Positions 13,367 to 26,090 of a DNA stretch of 64,000 nucleotides are shown in pieces. Source of the stretch: Timema cristinae (taxonomy: Eukaryota; Arthropoda; Insecta; Phasmatodea; Timematidae). The notes below the pieces were generated by a model. The model did not search any database. It was not told where the DNA came from and was given only the letters and a program-made list of their open reading frames with translations. How positions within the stretch are numbered: the first letter of the stretch is position 1; every line of letters starts with the position of its first letter. The position numbers were made by a program, and so were the translations under genes. The stretch spans positions 1-64,000 of the forward strand of contig JBCFYV010000539.1 in the NCBI GenBank assembly GCA_039000515.1, read 5' to 3'.

Positions 13367-16300
13367 CCACAAAAATAATTTCAATCTAAATTATATATGC
13401 ATGGTCCCGTTTTTTTTCCAAAATTTTTTAACGAATTTTTAAACCCCTTTTACTATAATTTTAACTTTTTTAAGCTGAATTTTATTTTAGAAAAATGAAA
13501 TGATATAAATCCCCTTCCCCCCTTTTTTTTTTTAAAAAATTTAAAACCCTTTTTAAAAAAATAATAAAAATTTTTTTTTTTTCTAGTTTTTAAAAAACTT
13601 TAAAATCAGCCATTTTTTTTTTTTTTTGAAGATTTACCCAAATTAATTTTTTTCCCGGGCCCAATGTGATCAATTTTCCACACATCCTTTTGCTCCTCCA
13701 ATTTTGATCTTTTTTTCCCCCCTTTTCAACAACTTATTGGGGGGTGGGGGGAAGCAGGGGATGATGGGTGTTTTAAAAAGAAAAAAAACATTCAAGGGGT
13801 TACTTCTTCAGTAGCCTCCCCAAAATTTTTTTAAAATTTTAATTTTTGTCATCGCAAAACTTGAAAATGTAAAATTTTTATAATATCAGTGGGGCCAAAT
13901 CAAAAGTATAGGCATATTGTTTTAAATTTCTTGCAAAAAAGAAAAATTTTAAAAATAAAGTTATATCAATTTATTTTAAATAAAGGGTAAAAATTTCTTT
14001 GTCCATCCATCAAAGTAAAAATTTTTTAAAATTTTAAAAATTTGTGATATTTTTTTTGTTTGACCCAAAAAAAAGAAAAGGGGGCATTAAACAAAGCATT
14101 TAGAAGAACAATTTTTTTCTTTTAACTTTCCCCCTTTAAAAAAAAAAAAAATAAAAAAGGGAATCGCTTTAGTTTTGGATGGCCAGTAAATATTGATTTA
14201 TTATTTTTACTTTCATCACTCATTATCATTTCCATTTTTTGGGGTTTTTTTTATACAAAGGGGGGGGGGGGGCCCTTTTCCTTTTTTTAGTGAACTTTTG
14301 ACCACAAATAAACCATGTCCCTTTTTTTTCCTCTTTTTTCCCCCCCAAAATTTTCACTTTCCTTTAAGTCACCAAAATTTGAAACTCATTCTTTTTAACT
14401 TTTTCCCCCCCAAAAAAAACTTTTTTACACTTGTGCAAAATGTTTTCCCTTTTTAAAGGAAAGGGAGACAAGTTTTCTTTGAATGAAAAACCACTCCAAA
14501 AGCTTTTTCTTTACCCCAATCTTATTTGGACTTTATTTGTCACCTTTTTTTCCCCCAGAGATTCTCAAAACTTTTTCCAGGCCCCCATTTTAAACCCCAC
14601 AAATATTTTTTTTCCATCTTCCTGAAATCCACGTTTTTGCTTTCCCAAAAACCCAAATTTCCCAAAATTTAAACATTTCCCTTTTTTTCCTCAACTCCAA
14701 AATCAACTTGCTGGTCATATGATCCTTTTGTTGAAAGCTTCCTTTTACCCAATTTTCCCCCGGGACAGTAAATTCCTTTTTAGAAAACCCTTTCCAAAAG
14801 GGGGTTTAAAACTCAATCTTTTTTCTCCGGGTTTTCCCAAATTTTTTTTTTAGGGGCTCTTTATTTTTTTAAAACCTAAAACACGTTTTGGTCAAATTAA
14901 AAATTTTTTTTTGCAATGTCTTAAAACCCCTTTTTTAAAAAAACACTTCTAATGTTTAATTGAAAGTGAGTTAGGGAGGAAATATGATCATTAAAAAAAA
15001 AATTGCTTCAAATGGAGTTTAAAAAAGGGGTATTCATTTTTTGGTTTTTTAAAATGATTCTTTTTGGCCCATCAAGGGGGCCGAAGGGAAAAAAAGTACT
15101 GTTTAATTTTAATTTAAAATCAAATCTTGAAAAAAGGAAAACAAAAGAGGTTTACCTACAATTTTATTATTTTTTTTTATAGGGACTTTAAAAAATTACT
15201 CATCATCCTTTAACATTTCCTTGTCCCCCTTTTTGCACACTTTTTTACTGCTTCCCCCTCCTTTTTTTTACACCCCATTAATCCAACCCCCTAAGCCATG
15301 CTTCCCTACTGAATAAAACTATTTTTTCAAAGTAAAACCTATTTTTTATTCTCATTTTACTCTCTCCAACCTAAAAAAAAAAATCTCCTTCGCCCCTTCT
15401 TATTCAAGCCTTTCTATCTCCCTTCGCCAAACACACTTTAAGATACCCACACCGTCCCTTTTATCTCTACTTAACCCAAAACTTTAAACCTTACAAAACC
15501 TTTTCTCTTCCCTTGTCTTTAAAATCCTTACAATGCAATTTTTAAAAACAATCCTTTTTCCTTCCTCTTCCTTCCTTACTGTTTGACTTCCCTTTTTCCT
15601 TTTCCCCCAAAAACCTCAATCAACAAACATCACCTTTCTTTATTTCCCCCCAATTTCCCCCCTTTTATGCCCTTTTCCCAAAACCATTACAAAAGTAGTA
15701 GTGAGAAAGACTTCCCCCCTTTTTCTCAATTTTTTTGGGCCCCCTCTTTTTTCTATCTTAACCTACCTGTTATCCTAAAATATTTTTTTTGGGTTCATTA
15801 CAACTCCTCTTTCCCTTGCCCCTTCATTGTTTCCCAAATTTTTCTTAACACAACATATACCTTCTCCACATCCATAAAACAATTAACAAATCCTTTTAAA
15901 TTTGTTTTTTCCCTTTTTTTTAACGTTTTATCCCCTTTTGAAAAAGGGTGGATTATTTACTCTTTCACCTTAGTAATACATAGGTTTAATTAAACATAGC
16001 ATTTTTAATTTTATTTCGATATTTCACCACCTTTCCTTTTTTACCTTTCTAGAATTTGGGTTATCCAATTCTTTATCTTATTAATCTTATTTTCTTAATC
16101 TAGGGACTAAAAATATAAGTTTAAATTACAAAAACACCCCCCATTTCACTTGGTCTTTCTACCATCAAAAACATTTTACCCCATTTTTTCAGTCCCTTAT
16201 TTTCCCCCCCACTCCAAGCCTTTCCCCAAAAGGTTCTACCCTTGGTTTCCAATCTACCGAACAAGGTTTTAGAACTCCCCCTCCCTGCAGTCTGCCCCCC

Positions 16301-19300
16301 GTAATCTACGGGCTTATTAAAACCATTTTTTGTGAAACTTTTTTGGATCACTAATATTGTCTTGGACAGTGTTAAGCATTCATTTTGATAACCTTTTCCA
16401 AACAAACCTTTTTGAACATTCAAAAAAGACTCAATGGTTTTTATAATCACCAAAAATATGGGAACATATAAATTTTGATAACCTTTAAAAACAATCCTTT
16501 TGAACATTGAAAAATGACTCAAAGGGTTTTCATCATCAAAACTTGCTTGTATCTTCCACAGATTTCCTTCCTCTTTCCAAAGTGGCCTGCCTTTTAAATT
16601 TTCTTTTTTCTTTTAAAACCAAATTTGTTCCCGATAAAGATATTTTGTTTTTTTTTTTGTTCTTTTCTCTAAAAATTTCCCCCTAAACAACTTTTTTTTT
16701 TTTTGAATAGGAAATTTTTTCTTTTCATTACTAAAGTGTTTAACTTTTCATAGGGTTTTCTTTCCAAGAACAAAATACCCCAGAACCCCTTTTTTCTTTA
16801 TTTTAAAAAAAAAAAACCAAAAAAAAGCACAAAAATCCCATTAAGCCATGATTCCCTTTGGGGCCCAAAAAATTTCAAAAAAATTTTCTAAAAAGGGGGG
16901 AAGATTTTTCTGAAAATACATAATTTTGTTTAAAATTTAATAATTTATTAGTCTTTGAACTTCTTGCACTCAAATTTTTTACATAAACTAGCTCACAGGC
17001 TTGCCAATCCATGCTATAATTATAAATATACTTTTTTAATTTTTTAATGTAATAAAAAAATCACTAGCAAAGATATAAAAAAAGATTTTTTTTACTGTTT
17101 TATTTAACATTAATTTTTAAGCAATAAAATTTAAATAGTTAGAAATAGAATAAATCACTGAAAAGAACATAAAAAACAGTAAATAACCAAATTTACACAA
17201 AAAATTAACTTTAGATTTTACGCTAAAATTGAGTTATGTATAGCAGCTGTTTCAGTGACCATCAACTTTAGTAGGGTTATAGTAAAATAAAGTCTAAAAT
17301 AAATAATTGACTTGAAATCAGAAGAAGGGGGGGGGGGGGGGGGGACGACTTCCAACCTGGTACTTTTGCAAAAATATGAAGAGGTTGGGGTGGATTATCC
17401 TGATCTTCAAGATTTATTTCATCCTAATAGGAATCACTATTATTCACACTCATGTTATCAATGTCAGCTGCCACTTCTACTTGTTCTGATCTTTTACTCT
17501 CACTAGAATATAATTCCTGTTCAGTTTCATTATTTACAAATTGAGAATTACTGCTTTCAGAATCACTAACAAATTGATCATTTATTCTCTTGAGCTATCA
17601 ATAAAATATTGCAAGTATTTCTGTGTCTTGAATCACAGCTTTCCTCTTAGTAGCCATGTTTACAAACAAGGCCAAAGATAAAACTTATAAAGTTAGAAAA
17701 TAATTTTCATGTTCGATATATCGAAACTCAAGTGCGAAGACAAATAAAAATAGCTTGAACATAAGAGAATGCAGTGGAAAAAAATCTACCCTATCTGTGG
17801 ATTTAATACTGAACTAAGAGCTCGAAAACATGGGATCGCTGTGAGCGACGCTGGCAATTTAAGCAGATATTTCGTGCATCGCTCCGAGTGACATTGGCAC
17901 TCAAAGGGCTAATATTTAAAAAGTTTAATGTCTATTTTCTTTGAGAAACAAACTAAAACCAACAAAAAGCACTAAAAAAAATCCACATTAAGCCATGATA
18001 TTAATATTTACAAAGTTTATTGACAATTTTCCTTGACAAACTAATTTAAACCAACAAAAAAACACTAAAATAATCCACATTAATAATAATAATAGCCTTT
18101 ATTTATCTGGCGAAGTTAAGGCGTTAGCCTTCTCTTCCACTTTAACCAGTGTTTAATACAACATACACTATTACATTTATTGAAATACAATTTAATAAAG
18201 AAATATTCAAATGAGTATAAAAACATTTGCACGCTCAATCACACACACTCATATGAACTCAAATAGTTTCAAGAACTCAGTTTAGCTTATTAGACAAGAT
18301 AAATTGATTAACTGCACACTCAAAGGGGATTCTAGATGATAGATGACAAGTAGAGTTATCTAGTTTGTTCCAAGCCTGTGATGCCAGGACAGTTGAAGAA
18401 GGAGCATTTGTTTGAGATCTATGTAAGGGAATATAAATCTGTAGAGTGGATTCTGATATAGTAGCTTGGCTGTGTTTATCTTTCAGAAATAGGTATTGAG
18501 GCTCAGATATTGATAATATTTTGTGAAGCAATACTAATAAGTGTAGCCATCACCTTTGATTTATTCTTAACCAACCCAGTTTATTAAAATACTTGAAAAT
18601 ATGGTCATGCCGTTTTAAGTTAAATATGTATCGAACACATTTGTTTTGTTAGTTGTTGTAGTCATTCTGCTAGAGCGCCTCTTAAGTCATTGTATACTAC
18701 GTCACAGTAGTCGAAGTGTGCCATTATTAAGCTCTGGACAAGGATAAGTCGTACATTTTTTGGGAGAAAATTCTTTAGTCTTCTCAGTGAATGTAAGCAG
18801 GCATACACTTCCTTGCAAATTGAAGTTACCTGATCTGTCCAATTAAGATTTTCATCAATCATCATATCAAGGTTTTTAGTAATTGTTTTCAGTCGTTGTT
18901 AAAGCCATGATATTAATATGTACAAAGTTTAATGTCAATTTTCTTTGACAAACCAACAAAAACCATCAAAATATTCCACATTAAGCCATGATATTAATAT
19001 TTACAAAGTTTAATGTCATTTTTCTTTGACAAAATGGGATTACGATGCTTTTCTTTTGTAAGGTGTTTCATCAGTCTCCCTAAAAAGAAACCAACAGTAA
19101 TCACCCATCACCGAGAGTTCCAGTATCCATGGTCAGAATATCTTGGTGAAAGCGTTCACCCTGTTCGTCCCTAACAGCACCACAATTTTCTGGGAAAAAG
19201 TCAAGATGCGAGTGTAAAAAGTGAATTTTTAGTGACATTATATATCCCACGTTCTTGTAGTTGTCCAATAGACCACTCACTATGGAAATATATTTATCAT

Positions 19301-22300
19301 CTCTTCTGTTGCCTTAAAAGCCGTAAACAATGGCTTTGAAAAGAGGACCAAGTATCTAACTCGATATTTGTAAGCTTAGCATTAAAGGTTGGATCTTTCA
19401 ACAATGCCCTAATTTGTGTTCCAATAAATATACCTTCTTTTAGCCTTGCTTCATTAAACTTGGGATTATTTTTTTTCCAAATGATTAGAGGTCAGACCTT
19501 CTTTGTCAAAAGCTTTTACAATGTTCTTCATTAAGCCTAACTTTATAGAAAGCTGAGGTAAAATTACTTTACTTGACTCAACCAATGGAGTAAATTTCAC
19601 ATTTTCCTTTCCAGCAATGTATAATTTCCTCATAGGCCACTCCTTGACTTTGTAGTGGTTCTTGGTGTCTCGGCTGTCCCATTAGCACAAAAAACAACAG
19701 TATTTTGTGAATCCACCCTGTAAACCTGTAAGCAGTGCGACAACTTTTAAATCACATCATATCTGCCCCTCATAATCTTTATATATGATTCCCTCCATCA
19801 GCAAAGCCATACTTTCATAAGTTATAAGTTACCCTCATGTCCACCACAGGTACCAACGACACTGATGCCAGTTTGTTGCTATTATGCAATAGCACTGCTT
19901 TTATACTTGCTTTAGATGAATCAATAAATATTCTCCACTCATGTGGATTATGTTGAACACCCAACTCCATCATCAAACCATCCATGTCTGTGTACACACA
20001 CAATGAAATCTTAATTTCAAAATATCCAGACAAACAGCTATTTCTTGTTCTAAAACTTGAAATCTTTGTACCTTGCTCTAGACAATTCCATTGTTGCAGT
20101 CTAGAACCCAACAGTTCAGCTTGCTGTTTAGAAAGTTTCAAATCAAGGACCAAATAGTTCAGTTCCTTCTGTTCTATGAAGTGAAGCAATCTCTCATGAG
20201 TTTCAGAATGTACTCTTCCAAAAGTTGTGAATCCTCTGATTTTGATTCTTTGGGTTTTTGGAGTGAACTTACCACATACATAGCAAAAGTCATCAGGGTG
20301 GTTTACACAACAACAAAGTTTAGCAGTTGCCATTACATTAAGAACACTATAGTCAGCGATAATTCGCGAAAAAAAAGAGAACATAAACAACACAAAAATC
20401 TAAAAAAATAATTAACAAATAGTAAAAATCTAAAATATCTTGAAACCTTACGTGACAGAGCATTTCTGAAGGCAGTTTGGGATTCTACAACCAAAATTAC
20501 ATATTAATTGATGTATCACACACCAGATGCAGAATGGCTGTTAACCAGTGCAATAGTCAATTGCATAATTAACATCAAGATGTGCAATGGTCAACAACTA
20601 ATAAAGACCTCACAATCCTGGTGGAGATTTTTTTTTGTATCTGGACTATTCCATGGTTTAGGCTGTTTATTGGTGTACCTGATATTAAATCCCAGACGCA
20701 GAGCAGACCATCCTGACTGCCGCTGCCAGACATGGTGGGGGATATCCTATCTATGAACAGGCACGTTATTGGGCCACAGTGGCCATGTAGTGTGTAGAGA
20801 GGTAACTGGTCTTCCAGCCGGAACACCTGACAGAACCAACATTGCACTTGTAACCAAGTATATATCACATATGAAAGAAGGTATTGGAAATGGATAAAAA
20901 ACAACAGTCAATACAATGGGGGGGAAAAAAAAAGAACACAGCTTAAATTTGTTGCCACTAGACCAAAAGATAATTAATAGCCACCTTTAAATGTAAACAC
21001 AGTCAGTCTAAAATCAGTCAAAAACAAAATAACAGCTCAACATCAATTTATTGTGGCTAAAGTGCTTAGCATTTCAAATATATAAGAAATATTTTTAAAA
21101 TATCTAGAAAAGGTATATACACATTGTGTGACTAGAAATGGATCAAACTTATGAAAAAAAATTATATTTAAAAAAAGGTGCATACACACGACACATTTAA
21201 TGAGGGTGTGACTAAAAATTGTAATTTATAAAAATCACTCAAAATTCTGAAAAGATAGAAGTTAAATGTAGGTTTAGCTTTAAGAATCTAGTTAATTAAT
21301 TTTTAACCATTGTCATATAAATTTTATATGTGTCAGATCAGTTGTTACAATGAAAGAAGTAAGTTTTTTGAAATGTCTCCATTAGTTCTCAAGGAATTTA
21401 TCATGCCAGTAGTCTTGTCAACTTTGATAGAAAAAAACTGGTGTGGTGATGGATGATCTGTAGAAACCAAATATGGGCTTGACCCACATTGATCATTGCA
21501 AAATTAAAGCCATCACTTTTGTCAGTGATGAGGAAATTAAGGTTCGAATCATGGTTGCGTGTACTTTGGGTGGTTTTCCTTAAATGGATTTCCACATAAA
21601 TACTTACTCTTCAACTCAACCTTCCCCATCCCTATCCGATTAATGTAAATACACTAATAGCTCAGACTAGTAATGAGACACCGCATACAAAATAAGTGTT
21701 TACTTCTGACAAGTCTCTTTACTTCCATATTTAAATTCCAAAAGCAATGAATAAAATAAATAAGTATATATGAAATATGAACCAAGAATTTGTTGTAAAC
21801 AATTTAACTACACAAAATTGTATGTTTAGACCACAAAATTATTTGTTCTTTATAGACACAAATAATTGTGTCGTGACTTAGTAATGTGTGAAAACAATGT
21901 TCACACACACACTGTAAAATAAGTGATAGGTAAGGAAGCCAACTTGAAAGGATGGTAAGAAAATACAACAATATTATCTTCACCATTGACCAAACTTTAC
22001 ACTATCATGATTATTTTATTCTTGCTGAAATTATAAAGATCGACCAGAAAAAAAAGAAGTTACAAATCATAATAATTAACAATGCAATGTAATTGAAAGC
22101 TCAAATGTGACTGGCCTACTCATTAGAGGGCTCTAGTCTTGGGATATATTATAAGCGTGAAATGCGCGGAAAGAGGTGCACAGGGACAGTTCAAAATGGT
22201 TATCTCATTTAGAAAGATTTTTTTTTTGTCAAAGTGCACCCAGCAAAGGATATAACTTTTAAATTTCTTCTACCTTGGTGAATCGCGACGTTTCCACTCA

Positions 22301-23295
22301 ATGAATGGTTGCTAACTTACTTCTGGGGGTCATTTGATGGATCCATGTCTCATCACCAGTCGCGATTTGATTCAGAAAACTGGGTCCCTTCAACACATAG
22401 TTATGCAGTAAACTCCAATATTACTTTATTGTTTTATATACACTCGCATGGTACCCATCTTGCAAAGACCTTTGAATACTACAATTTATCCACTATAATG
22501 TGCTACACACCACCATAGGACAATTCAAGGTCAGTCTTAATACACCTCAAAGTTATTTGTTTGTCCTCTTGAATGAGTTCCTCAACACATGCAATGTTGT
22601 TGACCTCATTTGTTGAAGAGCTCAGTCTGCCACTTTCATTTGAATTTTCATTCGGCAATGTATTGCGTTATTATCACTGCATTGCCATAAACTTTAACAG
22701 AATGACGATGAATCTTGGCTAAGGAAACATTCTTAGCACACAAAAAGTTTAACAGTGAAAGAAAAAAAGAGACCTGTTTTCCAAGCAAGTCATGAATTTT
22801 AACTGCTACTGCTCAAATCTTGCTGCACATATCATGCTTACGACACAACCCCAATCACTTGAGCCCTCTAGAGAGTAGCTTTCAATTACATTGCAATGCA
22901 GTTAGGATGTGTAACTTTTTTTTTTTTCACTTTCTTTAGTCACTTTCAGATAATATAATTTTGATCCTAACTCCTAAGTTTAATATATATTAATATAAAT
23001 GTATTTTATAGCATATGCTGTATTTATCTATTAGAATATCATAATTTTAAAGGTAAATTTTAAGATATTGTTGCGACATACCCACTGTGGGCTTGATTTG
23101 TCAGGATAGCTTGCGGGCATGGTTAGGTTAAAGGTTAAGGTAATTGTGTGGGTTCGAAATGAAGTAGGGACCTTCTTTTCTGAGTTTCACTTTATGGTGT
23201 TCCACTAATAAGCGGTTTCCAATTACAGACATGCTTCACTATGTTTGGCACATGTCTCACTCTTACGGCTATTTTCAAGATGTCATCTGGATGCT

Positions 23296-23366
<71 letters not shown>

Positions 23367-26059
23367 AACTTTTGGGTATTTATCTTTCTTTCTATCTTAC
23401 ACACTTTTAATAATCGTTCGCTAATTTTGAATGAATATGAAATATATCAATGTATTTTTAGTTAAATGAAACAAATGTGTTAGTAAAGGTTTTGAGCATC
23501 ATTAGTAAGTTATAAACTCGTAAATTGTCTTTTTAAATAAGTTTATGTCGGCTAATGTAGTAAAACTTATTTCAAGCTAGTATTGGGAACACTCATTGGC
23601 AGCAAGTTAGTTATTCTACATAATGTCTTTGGCCACCAATTTATATCGATAATTCAGTCTGTTTACATACAGTATCGATACCGAATAATATTTTTTACTA
23701 GCTACAATGATTTTTAAGTGTTGTAGTGATAAAAAGAGGACCCATAAAATCTATTACTTTAAATAGCAAGCTAGAAATTATTAAACTAAGTGAACAAGAT
23801 ATGCCTTTGGCTGAGATAAGCAGTAAGCTATGTTTGGATCGCACAACCATTAGTACAAAGGTGAACGCTAAGAATAAAGTGTTGAAATAAATTAAAAGTG
23901 CTACCCCAGGCCTACTATATCACATTTATAATAGTATAAAATAAATATGTTACTAGGCTTTATATATGTTGTTTAACTTTCTATTTGTAAGATTAAAAAG
24001 TTACTAAAATTGATTCATTTTAGCTGATAGCATTTACCAACACAATTCAAAAGAATGCTCCCCAAGAATGAAACAGCATTATAATTGACAATAACAAACA
24101 ATGTAACAAAACCACATTTTTGATAAAAATGGTGCTTTATATTTTGTCTGATTAAAAGGTTTTTGAAATTAATTCTGAATTTGTTATCTAAATTAATTCA
24201 ATTAAGTTAATTTAATAATAACAGTAAAGACTAATATAAAACTAATTGGCAATAAAAACTATATGTAATGGTGCTTTGGGTCACCAGGTCAGAAATATAT
24301 ATTTAGTCGTGTTCAAAAAAGTTTGGGAAACACTGGTTTAGGGCTTTACTAACAATTAAGGAATTTAATTAAGGTCTGAAAAGTTATTTAATGCCTATTT
24401 TGTAGGGATGTGCAAAGCCAGTTTTTCCAGTTAGAAGCAAATATTTATAAAAAATCCCCATAGTCAAATTGAAGTTTGAATATTTTTACTTTAACACTGC
24501 TTTACTGCCTGTTCAAGTTATCCACACATATGATAAATACGCTAATGTGAGGGATGAAGAAGAAGCATTGTAGAGGTAATCTACCCACATTTGCATGGAA
24601 GGAGAATGGGAAACAATTTAAGGAGAATGGGGAAACAATTTAAGAAAAACAACCCTCAGTAGACCGAATAAGGATTTGAACCCTGATCTCCACAACATCA
24701 ATAGGTGTCCAACATGAGTGACGCCTTAGACCGTTTGGCCAATGAAGCGAGTTTAAAATAAAATAAAGTCCTAATTCTAGCAACATAATATTTGTTAAAA
24801 ATTTGAGGTGTTTATAAGTTTTAGCATTACTATATTCAAGCTATATTATTTTTAATTTAGTCCAATTTTGAACAGAAAACATTATATTTAAATTTTGATC
24901 CTCTATTACAGTGATTCTTAGCCGGGGGGTCGTGGCCCTCTATGGGGTAGCAAAAAAATAATTAGAAATATTAATTTCTTATTACTAAAGTCAATTATCT
25001 TATATTTTACGTTTGGAAGAAAGAATTTGATGATCGTAAGCATGTAAGTATAGAAGACTCTTTATTTTCCAGGCTAATGGAGGGGAGGGGAAGAACAGAT
25101 AATACAAATAATCCCCATCTGTTTACCAACGTCATTCAATATTTGTTACACTTTGTTTATACTTATTTATGTGAAAAGGGATTTTCCACAATGGTAACTA
25201 TTAAAACGAAGCAGCAAACTCGACTCCGAATCGACTCCTGCAGGTTAATATCATTGAGTAATACATTTGAAACAAGAATAGATAAATTAGTGGAAAATGT
25301 TCAACAGCTGAGGCCCCATTAATATATATTTAGGTAAGTTATTATTTTTTTAATGTTTGTTATAATCGGTAAATAAAGCCAATATTTTAAAATAAATCTT
25401 GATAGTTAATATGTTAGTAAAAACTACGGGGCCACAAAAATATTTTAGGATAATTAGGGGGTTGCGATTATTAATAGGTTAAGAACCACCACTCTATTAA
25501 ACTATTGGTCCTATTTCATTCCTTTCTAGTAAAAATATTTTTTAAAACAAATTAGTTTATTTTAACATCATCCCCCCAAAAAAATTTTTAAGGCGTTAAG
25601 TTAAGCTATTGTATGTTGGAATTGTTTTCTTATAAACATATTATTTATTGTGCACCAAAATATTTATTGCATAGTTTTAATTTAATGTCTTCCACACCAT
25701 TGGTCTTGGCCGTGGAGGTTTTAATTATACCTAATTATACCAATAAAAATTATATCAGTTCATTTTGCTATCATTGGAAACTTGCTATTGCGTTTGTATG
25801 TATGTATATATATATATATATGATAAAAAAATATTTAGTTAAATGTCACAGAAAAATTGTGAGGAATTCTGCCCTGTTTGCAGTGTGTGTGTGTGTGTGT
25901 GTGTGTATATACACACATATATATCCTTATCCTCATTTTTGTAATATGTCTTTACAGCAAATGTATGCTGCTCACTCGACCAATGCTTTATGGCTTCTAA
26001 ATTCTGGATGTCTAGACACACAAGTTTGAGTCCCCCAATACCCCCAATGTATGTTTATA

Positions 26060-26090
<31 letters not shown>

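Larger units (their letters stand above)
2640..16900. other. Degraded, homopolymer-smeared sequence (probable low-quality consensus)
   Basis: About 14 kb unlike the rest of the window. It is dominated by short runs of one base (aaaatttt, ggggg, ccccaaaa), includes a G-rich run of about 30 bases near 11870-11890, and switches between purine-rich blocks (4780-5240) and pyrimidine-rich blocks (14190-16700). Few ORFs exceed 80 codons and those are low complexity. Two SINE copies (8250-8475, 9425-9720) and one SCAP exon (13215-13366) can still be aligned by order of bases, but with many changes toward neighbouring bases. This suggests poor basecalling or unpolished gap fill rather than old neutral decay. 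Boundaries are approximate. Apart from those features and the end of the Copia element, I can support nothing here. Confidence 0.72.

Noticed and set aside
15583..15993. 136-codon ORF rich in F, P and S
   Set aside because: Product of a pyrimidine-rich smeared stretch; no motif, no splice context.
16121..16522. 133-codon minus-strand ORF with an internal repeat
   Set aside because: The repeat is a 90-base DNA repeat in smeared sequence; no family similarity.
18082..18110. Microsatellite unrelated to the LINE
   Set aside because: The AAT repeat joins the LINE 3' end directly and is best read as its tail.
25613..26029. 138-codon plus-strand ORF with CVCVC repeats
   Set aside because: Runs through GT/TA microsatellites and the antisense of a mariner fragment.
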